A stretch of 53,328 nt of DNA, taken from positions 1 through 53,328 of the forward strand of contig NZ_MLCF01000162.1 of NCBI RefSeq assembly GCF_001879105.1. The letters run 5' to 3'. Positions 33,908 to 42,453 of the stretch are shown here, piece after piece (the stretch's first letter is position 1; each line of letters starts with the position of its first letter). The position numbers and the translations under genes were made by a program. The notes under the pieces were generated by a model, which saw only the letters and a list, made by a program, of their open reading frames with translations, had not been told where the DNA came from and did no database searches. Origin of the DNA: Mangrovactinospora gilvigrisea. Its GTDB lineage: Bacteria > Actinomycetota > Actinomycetes > Streptomycetales > Streptomycetaceae.

Positions 33908-34699
33908 ATGTTGCGGGAGACCCGGCACGAACGACTGCTGCGGCTGCTGCGCGAGCAGGGCGTGCTGCCCGTCCGCGAGCTGGCCGCCCGCCTCGACGTG
34001 AGCGAGGCAACGGTACGACGCGATCTCGACGGCCTGCAGACCGCGGGCCTGCTGACCCGCGTCTACGGGGGCGCCGTCGCCCGCCGCACCGAACGCCCCT
34101 TCGGCGAGGTGGAGGTGGACGAACCGGACCAGAAGGACGCGGTCGCGGCCGCCGCCGCCGCTCTCGTGCAGGACGGCGAGACCGTCCTGCTCGACATCGG
34201 CACCACCACCCGCCGGATGGCCCGCCGGCTGCGCGGCCGCCCCGTCACGGTGGTCACCAGCAGCCTGGCGGCCTACGAGGAGCTGAAGGACGACGAGGAG
34301 GTCGACCTGATCCTGCTCGGCGGCCGGGTGCGCCGCAACTACCGCTCCCTGGTGGGCTACCTGACGGAGGAGAACCTCCGCCAGGTGCACGCCGACCGGC
34401 TCTTCCTCGGCGCCGCCGGGGTGCTGCCGGACGGGCGGGTGATGGACAGCACCGACGTCGAGGTGCCCGTCAAGCGCGCGATGCTGCGCGCCGCCCGGCA
34501 GCGCGTGCTGCTGGCCACGCCGGGGAAGTTCCCCGGCACCGACGGCACGGCCCGCGTCTGCGACGCCGGCGACCTCGACATGATGATCACGAACCGGGGC
34601 ACCGACCCGGTCACGCTCGGCGTCTTCCGCGAGGCCGGAGTGGACGTACGGGAAGTCCCGGGCGCGGAGGCAAGGAACATGGAGGCAGGAGCATCATGA
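33908..34699 (+). CDS. DeoR-family transcriptional regulator
   Basis: 263-aa regulator. The DeoR helix-turn-helix is at the N-terminus (ETRHERLLRLLREQGVLPVRELAARLDVSEATVRRDLDGL), followed by the phosphosugar-binding isomerase-like domain with TVLLDIGTTTRRMARRL, LILLGGRVRRNYRSLVG and RLFLGAAGV. ATG 33908 is chosen since TATGTT ends 7 bases before it (probable leaderless transcript); in-frame ATG 33896 lies inside that box. Its stop overlaps the start of the GH4 gene. Probably represses both divergent transcripts and is released by a phosphorylated sugar. Confidence 0.9.
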   Translation: MLRETRHERLLRLLREQGVLPVRELAARLDVSEATVRRDLDGLQTAGLLTRVYGGAVARRTERPFGEVEVDEPDQKDAVAAAAAALVQDGETVLLDIGTTTRRMARRLRGRPVTVVTSSLAAYEELKDDEEVDLILLGGRVRRNYRSLVGYLTEENLRQVHADRLFLGAAGVLPDGRVMDSTDVEVPVKRAMLRAARQRVLLATPGKFPGTDGTARVCDAGDLDMMITNRGTDPVTLGVFREAGVDVREVPGAEARNMEAGAS

Positions 34700-36018
34700 G
34701 GCTGACCGTGCTGGGCGGTGGGGGATTCCGGGTGCCGCTGGTGCATCGCGCCCTGCTCGCCGACGACGGCGACGAGGCGGGTCGCGTCACCGAACTCCGC
34801 CTCTACGACACCGATGCCGAGCGGCTCACCGCCGTCCGCGCCGTCCTCGCCGACCAGGCCGAGGAGTCCGGCGGGCCGGCCCCGAAGGTGCTCGCCACCA
34901 CCGACCTCGACGAGGCGCTGGACGGCACCGACTTCGTCTTCTCCGCGATCCGCGTCGGCGGCCTGCCCGGCCGGGTCGGCGACGAGCGCGCCGCCCTCGA
35001 CGAGGGCCTGCTCGGCCAGGAGACCGTCGGCGCCGGCGGCGTCCTCTACGGGCTGCGCACCATCCCGGTCGCGCTGGAGCTCGCCGAGCGGATCCGCGCG
35101 GCCGCCCCGGACGCCTGGACCATCAACTTCACCAACCCGGCCGGCATGGTCACCGAGGCGATGAACCGGGTGCTCGGCAACCGCGTCATCGGCATCTGCG
35201 ACTCCCCCGTCGGCCTCTGCCGCCGCGCCGCCCGCGCGGTCGGCGCCGACCCGGACCGCACCGGCTACGACTACGTCGGCCTCAACCACCTCGGCTGGCT
35301 GCGCCGGCTGACCGTCGACGGCCGCGACCGGCTCCCCGAGCTGCTCGCCGACGCCGAGCGGCTGGAGTCCTTCGAGGAGGGCCGGCTCTTCGGCGCACAG
35401 TGGCTGCAGGCGCTGGGCGCGATCCCCAACGAGTACCTGCACTACTACTACTTCAACCGCGAGGCGGTCGCCGCGATCAGCGGCGCGGACGCCACCCGCG
35501 GCGAGTTCCTCCGCGACCAGCAGGCCTCCTTCTACCGCGAGGCGGCCGCCGATCCGGCGCACGCCTTCGCCGCCTGGGAGCGGACCCGCCTGGAGCGGGA
35601 GGAGACCTACATGGCCGAGAGCCGCGAGGCCACCGGCGGCTGGCAGCGCGACACCTGCGACCTGGACGGCGGCGGCTACGACCGGGTGGCGCTGGCGCTG
35701 ATGCGGGCGATCGCCCGCAACGAGCGGACGCAGCTGATCCTCAACGTCCCGAACCGCAGCGCGGTGCCGGGGCTGGACGCGGACGCGGTGGTCGAGGTGC
35801 CCTGCACGGTGGACGCGTCGGGCGCGCGGCCGCTGGCGACGGGCCCGCTGAGCGACCATCAGCTGGGGATGATGGCATCGCTGAAGGCGGTGGAGCGGGC
35901 CGCGATCGAGGCGGCGGCGACCGGGTCGCGGGCCGCCGCGCTCCGGGCGCTCGCGCTGCATCCGCTGGTGGACTCGGTGGGGGCGGCGTCCCGGATGCTG
36001 GAGCGGGCCGGGTTCTGA
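34696..36018 (+). CDS. Family 4 glycoside hydrolase (6-phospho-beta-glucosidase type)
   Basis: 440-aa NAD- and Mn-dependent GH4 enzyme that cleaves 6-phospho-glycosides by an oxidation-elimination route. Evidence: N-terminal dinucleotide motif LTVLGGGGFRVPLVHRALL, NFTNPAGMVTEAMNR, the metal-binding Cys in GICDSPVGL and His in GLNHLGW, and HYYYFNREAV. Shape and residues fit the 6-phospho-beta-glucosidase subgroup better than alpha-galactosidase/MelA. Its ATG overlaps the deoR stop, and the operon is divergent from the kinase and transporter. The absence of PTS genes implies that substrate phosphorylation depends on the PfkB protein. Confidence 0.92.
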   Translation: MRLTVLGGGGFRVPLVHRALLADDGDEAGRVTELRLYDTDAERLTAVRAVLADQAEESGGPAPKVLATTDLDEALDGTDFVFSAIRVGGLPGRVGDERAALDEGLLGQETVGAGGVLYGLRTIPVALELAERIRAAAPDAWTINFTNPAGMVTEAMNRVLGNRVIGICDSPVGLCRRAARAVGADPDRTGYDYVGLNHLGWLRRLTVDGRDRLPELLADAERLESFEEGRLFGAQWLQALGAIPNEYLHYYYFNREAVAAISGADATRGEFLRDQQASFYREAAADPAHAFAAWERTRLEREETYMAESREATGGWQRDTCDLDGGGYDRVALALMRAIARNERTQLILNVPNRSAVPGLDADAVVEVPCTVDASGARPLATGPLSDHQLGMMASLKAVERAAIEAAATGSRAAALRALALHPLVDSVGAASRMLERAGF

Positions 36019-36025
36019 GGTCCCC

Positions 36026-36066
36026 GAGGGGCGCACCGCCGGTTTTCGGCCGCCGGTGCGCCCCTC
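36026..36066 (+). terminator. Long hairpin after GH4 gene
   Basis: Arms GAGGGGCGCACCG and CGGTGCGCCCCTC are perfect over 13 bp with a 15-base intervening region containing TTTT. It begins 8 bp after the GH4 stop and is followed by TCGCGCGCG, without a U tract. Confidence 0.75.
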
Positions 36067-36145
36067 TCGCGCGCGCTCCCAAGGGGCGTGCGGAAGACGT
36101 TCCTTAACGCAGTCTCAAATCTGCGTTCGATTGGCTGTCGATCAC

Positions 36146-36151
36146 TAGACT
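36146..36151 (+). promoter_or_regulatory. Leaderless -10 box before leader peptide
   Basis: TAGACT with 8 bases to the ATG at 36160, no ribosome-binding site between. It fits the actinomycete -10 pattern TANNNT placed so that transcription starts at or next to the start codon. A -35 box is not obvious. Confidence 0.55.
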
Positions 36152-36159
36152 CGCCTGCC

Positions 36160-36225
36160 ATGTGCGACGCCAGCCCCATCGGCATGCCCATCACCCGCCC
36201 TCGTCCCACCCCCGCCGCCGCCTGA
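36160..36225 (+). CDS. 21-residue leader peptide coupled to glycosyltransferase gene
   Basis: A tiny reading frame starts MCDASPIG and ends TPAAA, with stop codon TGA (36223-36225) overlapping the ATG of the glycosyltransferase (TGATG). TAGACT ends 8 bases before its ATG, so the transcript is probably leaderless and ribosomes would enter here. The large gene lacks a ribosome-binding site of its own, which makes translational coupling through this frame likely. The peptide is Pro/Arg-rich near its end, which could slow ribosomes. It might instead be a simple entry device with no product of interest. No homologue is known to me. Confidence 0.55.
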   Translation: MCDASPIGMPITRPRPTPAAA

Positions 36226-38318
36226 TGGCGGCGCGCCACAAGCACACCCGCGTCCCCCGCGGCCACTGGCTGCTCCTCGCGGCCGTCCTCGCCGTCACCG
36301 CCGCCGCCCTGCTCCTGCAGGGCTTCACCGCCAACGAGGTGGACGGCGCCACCTCCCGGCTGCCGTGCGCCTCGCCCGCCCCCGCCGCGGTGCGGGCCGG
36401 CGGGCCGGTGCTCGTCGGGCACGGCTCCCGGTCGGTGCCCGCCGGCACCGCGGCCATCACCGTCAACGGCGGGCCCGACCCGGTGTGGACGCCGCGCATC
36501 CTCGACCTGCTGCCCCGCCACCACGCCCGCGCGACCTTCTTCCTGCTCGGCTCGGAGGCCGCCCGCCACCCCGGCCTGGTGCGCCGCATCCGCGCCGGAG
36601 GCAACGAGATCGGCAGCTACACCTACAGCGGCGCCGCCATGGACCGCGCCTCCCCGCTCCGCTCCCGGCTGGAGCTCTCCCTCGGCGCCGCGGCCCTCGC
36701 CGGCAGCGGCGGACTGCGCACCACCCTGCTGCGGATGCCGCTCACCGGCTCCCCCGACACGCTCTGCGGCCGGCAGTGGACGGCCACCCGCCGCGCCCTG
36801 GACGCGGGATCGGCCGTCGTCGCCACCGACATGTGGAACAAGCGCGACTCGGCCGGCGTCGTCCGCCAGTACACCCAGGACGCCACCGGCTACGCCCGCA
36901 TCGCCGGCCTGCTGGCCAACCCCCGCATCCACCGCTTCCCGACCGTCACCGACGCCGTCGGGCTGCCCCGAGCCGAACACCCGGTGCCCACCGCGAAGAA
37001 GGCCGAGGGCCTCGCCCTGATCGCCGCCTCCCGGCTGGGGCACCTGCTGGTCACCGTCCTCACCTGGACCGTCGGCGCGGCCGGGGTGCTGGGCATGGCT
37101 CGGCTGGCGCTGCTCGCCCTCTTCGCCCGCGTCCATGTGCGGCGCCTGGAGCGGTACCGGCCCGGCTCGCCCTGGCTGCGCCAGGTCGACGACCCGGTGA
37201 CGGTGATCGTCCCGGCGTACAACGAGGAGGAGGGCATCCGCGCCACGCTGCGCTCGCTGCTCGCCTCCACGCATGCCGACCTGCAGATCCTCGTCGTCGA
37301 CGACGGCTCCACCGACCGCACCGCGGCGCGCGCCGCAAAGATCGCCGCACTCGACGGGCGCGTGCAGGTCGTCCGCCAGTTCAACGCCGGCAAGGCCGCC
37401 GCCCTCAACACCGGCCTGGCGCACGCCCGCTGCGCGGTGGTGGTGATGGTGGACGCCGACACCGTCCTGGACGCGGACGCGATCCGGCGCCTCATCCAGC
37501 CGCTCTCCCATCCGGCGGTCGGCGCGGTCAGCGGCAACACCAAGGTCGGCAACCGCCGCCGGCTGCTGGGCCGCTGGCAGCACCTGGAGTACTGCTTCGG
37601 CTTCAACCTCGACCGCCGGATGTTCGAGGTGCTGGAGTGCATGCTCACCGTGCCCGGGGCGATCGGCGCGTTCCGCCGCGACGCCGTCCTCGGCATCGGC
37701 GGGGTCAGCGACGACACCCTCGCCGAGGACACCGATCTGACCATGGGCCTGTGGCGGGCCGGCTGGCGGGTCGTCTACGAGGAGACCGCGGTGGCCTGGA
37801 CGGAGGTGCCCACCGGCCTCCGCCAGCTGTGGCGGCAGCGCTACCGCTGGTGCTACGGCACGCTGCGGGCGGCCTGGAAGCACCGGGCATGCGTCCGGGA
37901 GTTCGGCCCGGCCGGGCGGTTCGGCCGGCGCGGCCTGGGCTATCTGCTGCTCTTCCAGATAGCCCTGCCGCTGTTCGCCCCGGTGATCGACGTCTTCACG
38001 CTCTACTCGGCGCTCTTCCAGGACCCCAGCAAGGCCGCCCTGCTGTGGTGCGGCTTCCTCCTCTCCCAGCTGCTGTGCGCCGGCTACGCCCTGCGGCTGG
38101 ACGGCGAGCGGCTGCGCACCCTGTGGGCGCTGCCGTTCCAGGCCCTGGTCTACCGCCAGTTGATGTACCTGGTGGTGATCCAGTCGGTGGTCTCCGCGCT
38201 CTCCGGCACCCGGCTGCGCTGGCACCGCGCCCGGCGCGCCGGGACGGCGGCGCAGCAGCTGGCCCGCGGGCGCCGGCAGGGCCGGGCACGGGTCGAGGCG
38301 AGGGGAACGGTGCGATGA
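36225..38318 (+). CDS. Polysaccharide deacetylase-like/processive glycosyltransferase (GT2) fusion
   Basis: 697 aa. An N-terminal membrane anchor (HWLLLAAVLAVTAAALLLQGF) is followed by an extracellular NodB-like domain (about 75-260) whose motifs are degenerate: TFDDGP is replaced by TVNGGP at 79-84, the metal-binding HSxxH-like motif by GSYTYSG at 130-136, and the late LLHD is missing. A second membrane segment (about 272-300) leads to a GT2 domain with VIVPAYNEEEGIRATL, the DxD in VMVDADTVL, LAEDTDLTMGLW and QRYRW (the QxxRW of processive synthases), then C-terminal helices. Family members make beta-linked amino-sugar polymers such as PNAG-like chains. The ATG overlaps the leader peptide stop, and the end overlaps the LCP gene start. 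The polymer made is inferred. Confidence 0.9.
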   Translation: MAARHKHTRVPRGHWLLLAAVLAVTAAALLLQGFTANEVDGATSRLPCASPAPAAVRAGGPVLVGHGSRSVPAGTAAITVNGGPDPVWTPRILDLLPRHHARATFFLLGSEAARHPGLVRRIRAGGNEIGSYTYSGAAMDRASPLRSRLELSLGAAALAGSGGLRTTLLRMPLTGSPDTLCGRQWTATRRALDAGSAVVATDMWNKRDSAGVVRQYTQDATGYARIAGLLANPRIHRFPTVTDAVGLPRAEHPVPTAKKAEGLALIAASRLGHLLVTVLTWTVGAAGVLGMARLALLALFARVHVRRLERYRPGSPWLRQVDDPVTVIVPAYNEEEGIRATLRSLLASTHADLQILVVDDGSTDRTAARAAKIAALDGRVQVVRQFNAGKAAALNTGLAHARCAVVVMVDADTVLDADAIRRLIQPLSHPAVGAVSGNTKVGNRRRLLGRWQHLEYCFGFNLDRRMFEVLECMLTVPGAIGAFRRDAVLGIGGVSDDTLAEDTDLTMGLWRAGWRVVYEETAVAWTEVPTGLRQLWRQRYRWCYGTLRAAWKHRACVREFGPAGRFGRRGLGYLLLFQIALPLFAPVIDVFTLYSALFQDPSKAALLWCGFLLSQLLCAGYALRLDGERLRTLWALPFQALVYRQLMYLVVIQSVVSALSGTRLRWHRARRAGTAAQQLARGRRQGRARVEARGTVR

Positions 38319-39481
38319 GCGAGAACGAGCAGGCTCCCCCGGAGCCGCTGACCGGACGGATCGTCGGATACGGCCCCGGCCCGCGCGACCCCGTCCCGAC
38401 CGGGGTGTTCGGCACCGGCAGCGTCGGCGACGCGGTGGGCGACGGCAGCTCCGGCGGCTTCCGCACCAGCGCCCGCACCCCCCGGACGCACCGCCGCCGC
38501 AGGCGCCGCCGCCGGCTGCTGGTGCTGCTCGCCGTGCTGCTGGCGGCCGTCGGCATCCCGCTCGGCGGCTACGCCTGGGCGGACGGCCGCCTGGGGCACG
38601 CCGTCGACCTCTCCGCGCTCCCGGACCGCCCCGCGCAGGGCCCCGGCACCACCTATCTGATCGTCGGCTCCGACAGCCGGGTGGGGATGACCGCCGCCCA
38701 GCGGCACGACCTGCACACCGGCGGCTCCGCGGACGCGGGCCGGCGCACCGACTCGATGATCCTGCTGCACACCGGCGCGCACGGCACCAGCATGGTCAGC
38801 CTGCCCCGCGACTCCTGGGTGACCATCCCCGGCTACACACTGCCCACCGACGGCATCCACCACCCGCCGGCGAAGAACAAGCTCAACGCGGCCTTCGCGC
38901 TCGGCGGCCCGGGGCTGCTGGTGCGCACCATCGAGGCCGAGACGGGGGTGCGCATCGACCACTACACCGAGATCGGCTTCGGCGGGTTCGTCGGCATCGT
39001 GGACGGCGTCGGCGGGGTGCCCGTCTGCCTCGGCAAGGCGGTGCACGACCCCAAGTCCGGCGAGAACCTGGCCAAGGGCTGCCACACCCTGACGGGCAAG
39101 CAGGCGCTGGCCTTCGTCCGGCAGCGCCACCAGGAGGCCAACGGCGACCTGGGGCGCACCCAGAACCAGCAGAAGTTCCTCGCCGCGCTGGTCAAGAAGG
39201 CGGCGAGCCCGGGGGTGCTGAAGGACCCGGAGAAGGTGTGGGCGACCGCCGAGGCCGGGCTGGCGAGCCTGACGGTGGACGACGCCACCCACCCGGCCGA
39301 CCTGCTCACCCTCTTTCGGACCATGAAGGGCGGCGGCGCGGACGCCGTCCACCTCAACGTCCCGATCGCCGGCCACGGCCTGCACACCGCCAAGGGCGAC
39401 GCGGTGATCTGGAACCGGGCGAAGGCCCGCCGGCTCTTCGCGGCGATCCGCGCGGACCGGCGGGTGACCGCGGCGCCCTAG
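38315..39481 (+). CDS. LytR-CpsA-Psr (LCP) family glycopolymer ligase
   Basis: 388-aa type II membrane protein. Cytoplasmic tail of ~65 residues ending in an Arg/His run (RTHRRRRRRRR), one membrane segment (LLVLLAVLLAAVGIPLGGYAWA), then the LCP domain: YLIVGSDSR, RRTDSMILLHTGAHG, MVSLPRDSWV, KNKLNAAFALGGPGLLVRTIE, HYTEIGFGGFVGIVDGVGGVPVCL and LTGKQALAFVRQRH. The conserved Arg and Asp residues for polyprenyl-pyrophosphate binding are present. LCP enzymes attach glycopolymers to peptidoglycan. Start overlaps the GT2 fusion stop (ATGA), so it probably anchors that polymer to the wall. Confidence 0.92.
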   Translation: MSENEQAPPEPLTGRIVGYGPGPRDPVPTGVFGTGSVGDAVGDGSSGGFRTSARTPRTHRRRRRRRRLLVLLAVLLAAVGIPLGGYAWADGRLGHAVDLSALPDRPAQGPGTTYLIVGSDSRVGMTAAQRHDLHTGGSADAGRRTDSMILLHTGAHGTSMVSLPRDSWVTIPGYTLPTDGIHHPPAKNKLNAAFALGGPGLLVRTIEAETGVRIDHYTEIGFGGFVGIVDGVGGVPVCLGKAVHDPKSGENLAKGCHTLTGKQALAFVRQRHQEANGDLGRTQNQQKFLAALVKKAASPGVLKDPEKVWATAEAGLASLTVDDATHPADLLTLFRTMKGGGADAVHLNVPIAGHGLHTAKGDAVIWNRAKARRLFAAIRADRRVTAAP

Positions 39482-40395
39482 AAGTCTTGAAGGGCGAGGG
39501 TGCCCGCGTCGGCGTCGAGCTCGGCCTCGACGCCGAACGGGATCGTCTGGTTGACCTCGCCGTGCCCGAAGCCGAACTCGCCGACCACCGGGACGCCGAG
39601 GCCGCCGAGCCGGTCCAGGAACAGCTCGCGCAGCTCGCCCTGCCAGGGACCGCAGTCCTTCCAGGAGCCGAGCAGCACTCCGGCCAGCGCGTCCAGATAA
39701 CCGGAGCGGGCCAACTGGCCCAGATAGCGGTCGAGATGGGTGGCGTTCTCGCCGACGTCCTCCAGGCACAGCAGCGCACCCCGCGGATCGGGCGGGCCGG
39801 CGGCGGTGCCGAACTCGGCGCAGAAGACGCTGAGGCAGCCGCCCAGCAGCACGCCGCGCGCCCGCCCGCCGACCAGGGTGTCGACGCCCGGCGCGCCGCG
39901 CAGCTCGCGCACCTCCTCCGGGGCGAACAGCATCCGCCGCAGCCCCTCCGCCGACGCACCGAACGCCCGGGTGACCGGCATCGGGCCGTGCAGCGAGACG
40001 AAGCCGCAGCGCACCGCGAGCGCGGCGTGCAGCGTCGTCACATCGCTGAAGCCGACCAGCGCCTTGGGGCCGGCGGCCCGCACCGCGGCCCAGTCGACCA
40101 GCTCCACCATGCGGTTGGCGCCGTCCCCGCCGCGCGAGCAGACCACCGCACGCACCTCCGGGTCGGTCCACGCCTTCTCGAAGGAGCGGGCGCGGGCCGC
40201 GTCGTCCCCGGCGAGGAAGGAGAGCACGCCCGGCTGGCGGGACGTCAGGTTCTCGGCCGGCGCGACCCGCAGGCCCCACGCCTCCAGCGCGGCGACGCCC
40301 GCCGCCACCTCGTCGGCGTCGGCGCCGCTGCTGGGGGCGACCAGCGCGACCAGGTCGCCCTCGCGCAGCGGCGCGGGCCGCTCCAGCGCCCTCAC
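39478..40395 (-). CDS. LD-carboxypeptidase (S66/LdcA-MccF family)
   Basis: 305-aa serine peptidase of family S66, the LdcA/MccF type. The GTG at 40395 overlaps the stop of the S9 peptidase gene. Family landmarks: LVALVAPSSGADADEV, AVVCSRGGDGANRMVELVDW, the nucleophile Ser in LVGFSDVTTLHAAL, the acid in LLCLEDVGENATHLDRYL, and the His in FGFGHGEVNQTIPFGVEAEL. All three catalytic positions are visible. Members remove the D-Ala of murein tetrapeptides or cleave microcin-like peptides; a cytoplasmic role in wall-peptide recycling or detoxification is plausible. Last gene of the peptidase operon; ends tail to tail with the LCP gene. Confidence 0.9.
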   Translation of the reverse strand: MRALERPAPLREGDLVALVAPSSGADADEVAAGVAALEAWGLRVAPAENLTSRQPGVLSFLAGDDAARARSFEKAWTDPEVRAVVCSRGGDGANRMVELVDWAAVRAAGPKALVGFSDVTTLHAALAVRCGFVSLHGPMPVTRAFGASAEGLRRMLFAPEEVRELRGAPGVDTLVGGRARGVLLGGCLSVFCAEFGTAAGPPDPRGALLCLEDVGENATHLDRYLGQLARSGYLDALAGVLLGSWKDCGPWQGELRELFLDRLGGLGVPVVGEFGFGHGEVNQTIPFGVEAELDADAGTLALQDF

Positions 40396-42452
40396 TTGCG
40401 CAGCTCCAGCAGCTCGACGCCGACCGGCGTGAACCCGAAGACCTGCCCGTACAGCGAGAGTTCGGCCTCGAAAGCGGTGATCATCGTCTCCTTGCGGCGG
40501 AAGCCGTGCTGCTCGCCCTCGAAGGCGAGGTACCGGTGCGGGATGCCGCGCCCCTCCACCGCCTTGAGCAGCTTCTCGGCCTGGCTGGGCGGGCAGACCC
40601 GGTCCTCCAGCCCCTGCAGCAGCACGAACGGCGCCGACATCCGGTCCGCGTGCCGGGAGGGGGAGCGCTCCTCGTAGCGCTGCTGGTCCTGCGGGAGCCG
40701 TCCGACCAGCGAGTCCATGTAGCGGGACTCGAAGTCGTGGGTCTCGCCGCTGCCGAAGCCGACCAGGTCCAGGACCGGGAAGGAGATGGCCGCGCAGCGG
40801 AACACCCCGGCCGCCTCGGGCAGATCGGTGGTGAGCGCCGCCGCCGCGGTGAAGCCGCCGGCGCTGCCGCCGCGGATCGCCAGCCGCTCGCCGTCGGCGG
40901 TGCCCTCCGCGGCGAGCGCCTCGGCGACCAGCGCCGCGTCCGCGACGTCGACGACGCCCCACTGGCCGCGCAGCCGGTTGCGGTACTCGCGGCCGAAGCC
41001 CGTCGAGCCGCCGTAGTTGACCTCGGCGACGCCGATGCCCCGGCTGGTGAAGTAGGCCACCTCGAGGTCGTGGACGAGCGGCGAGCGGGACGTCGGCCCG
41101 CCGTGCACCCACACCGCGAACGGCGGGCGCTCGCCCTCGGGCGCGGTGAAGTCGGGGTTGCGCGGCAGATAGACGTTGGCGTACACCTCGCGCCCGTCCG
41201 GCCCCTGGAAGGCGCGGGACTCGCCGTGCGGCAGGTACGCCGCGGGCACGTCGGCGGCTCCGCGCAGGCCTGCCGGCACCAGCACCCGCAGATAGCCGGT
41301 GGAGGTGTCCAGCTCGACCACCTCCATGCCGCGCTCGGCGCTGCCGGCCACCCCGATCACCGCGGTGCCGCGGACGTCCAGGTCGGCGGCCCACTCGGTG
41401 TAGGAGCCGGGGCACGGCCGCAGATCGCCGCTGACCGGGTCGAAGACCGCGAGGCGCTGCGGGCCGCGGCCGTGCACCACGGCGATCAGCCCGGAGGGCA
41501 GCGGGGCGAACCAGCGCGCGCCCAGCTGCCACAGCGGCCCGCCGAACTCCTCGGGCCGGGGCAGCAGGTTGACGGGGTCGCCGTCGGCCGCGCCGCCGGC
41601 GGTCAGCTCCACCCGGTGCAGGTTCCACCAGCCGTCCGGGTCGGCGACGAACAGCAGCCGGTCCGGGCCGTCCCACTCCACCTGGACCACCGACACCTCG
41701 GGGCCGCCGGCGACGGTGCGCGGCTCGCCGGCGGTGCCGTCCGCGCCGATCAGGGCGACGCGCAGCTCGGTGCCGTCCCACGGCATCGCCGGATGCTCCC
41801 AGCCGATCCAGGTCAGCCGCCGGCCGTCCGGCGACAGCCGCGGGCAGGCGAGGAAGTGGCGGTCGCTCAGCACCACCCGCACCCGCGACGGGTCGTCGGC
41901 GGCGGAGCCGTCCAGCGGCACCGCGACCAGCGCCCGGCGCAGCTCGGAGGGGCCCTCGCCGTGGAACTCCTCGCGGATGCACCACACCTCGCCGCGCTCC
42001 GGAACCAGCTGCGGCTCCAGATAGCGCAGCCCGGACGGGATCGCCGGCTCGGGTGTCAGCGGCCGGGGCTCCTGCCGGGGTTCACCGTCCGGGTCGATGC
42101 GGTAGAGCCGCTGGTCGGCGAAGTTCGCGAAGACCGCGTGGGCCTTCCCCCCGCGGTCGGCGGCGGCCGTCCAGGACCGCCCGCCGTACTCGTGCACCCG
42201 GCTGCGGACGTTCCAGGGCGCCTCCAGCAGCTGCTGGACGCGTCCGTCCGCGCGGCGCCGCACCAGCGCCACCCGGCCCGCCTCTGACGGGCGCGGCTCC
42301 GTCCACCACACCTCGTCGCCGACGTGCCGCACCCAGGTGGGCCGCCCGTCGTGGGCCGCCGCACCGGCGGCCGAGACCGGCGACGCCCAGGCCCCGTAGC
42401 CCGCCGTCACGGCCTTGCGGCCCTCGTGGCCCGCCTCCGCCACCCCACTCAC
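40392..42452 (-). CDS. Prolyl oligopeptidase-family (S9) serine peptidase
   Basis: 686 aa. The N-terminal two-thirds is a beta-propeller-like region (SPDGRRLTWIGWEHPAMPWDG and similar WD-like blades). The C-terminal alpha/beta-hydrolase domain has the nucleophile elbow RGGSAGGFTAAAAL, the Asp in VLLQGLEDRVCPP and the His in EGEQHGFRRKETM, typical of the dipeptidyl/acylaminoacyl peptidase branch. No signal peptide, so cytoplasmic. The GTG start follows the M20 gene stop by one base and the stop overlaps the S66 start. Probably removes short N-terminal units from peptides handled by the operon partners. Confidence 0.9.
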   Translation of the reverse strand: MSGVAEAGHEGRKAVTAGYGAWASPVSAAGAAAHDGRPTWVRHVGDEVWWTEPRPSEAGRVALVRRRADGRVQQLLEAPWNVRSRVHEYGGRSWTAAADRGGKAHAVFANFADQRLYRIDPDGEPRQEPRPLTPEPAIPSGLRYLEPQLVPERGEVWCIREEFHGEGPSELRRALVAVPLDGSAADDPSRVRVVLSDRHFLACPRLSPDGRRLTWIGWEHPAMPWDGTELRVALIGADGTAGEPRTVAGGPEVSVVQVEWDGPDRLLFVADPDGWWNLHRVELTAGGAADGDPVNLLPRPEEFGGPLWQLGARWFAPLPSGLIAVVHGRGPQRLAVFDPVSGDLRPCPGSYTEWAADLDVRGTAVIGVAGSAERGMEVVELDTSTGYLRVLVPAGLRGAADVPAAYLPHGESRAFQGPDGREVYANVYLPRNPDFTAPEGERPPFAVWVHGGPTSRSPLVHDLEVAYFTSRGIGVAEVNYGGSTGFGREYRNRLRGQWGVVDVADAALVAEALAAEGTADGERLAIRGGSAGGFTAAAALTTDLPEAAGVFRCAAISFPVLDLVGFGSGETHDFESRYMDSLVGRLPQDQQRYEERSPSRHADRMSAPFVLLQGLEDRVCPPSQAEKLLKAVEGRGIPHRYLAFEGEQHGFRRKETMITAFEAELSLYGQVFGFTPVGVELLELRK

Positions 42453-42453
42453 C

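Noticed and set aside
36225-38318. Active bifunctional deacetylase/glycosyltransferase
   Set aside because: The metal-binding Asp and His residues of the deacetylase motifs are absent, so only the GT2 activity is claimed.
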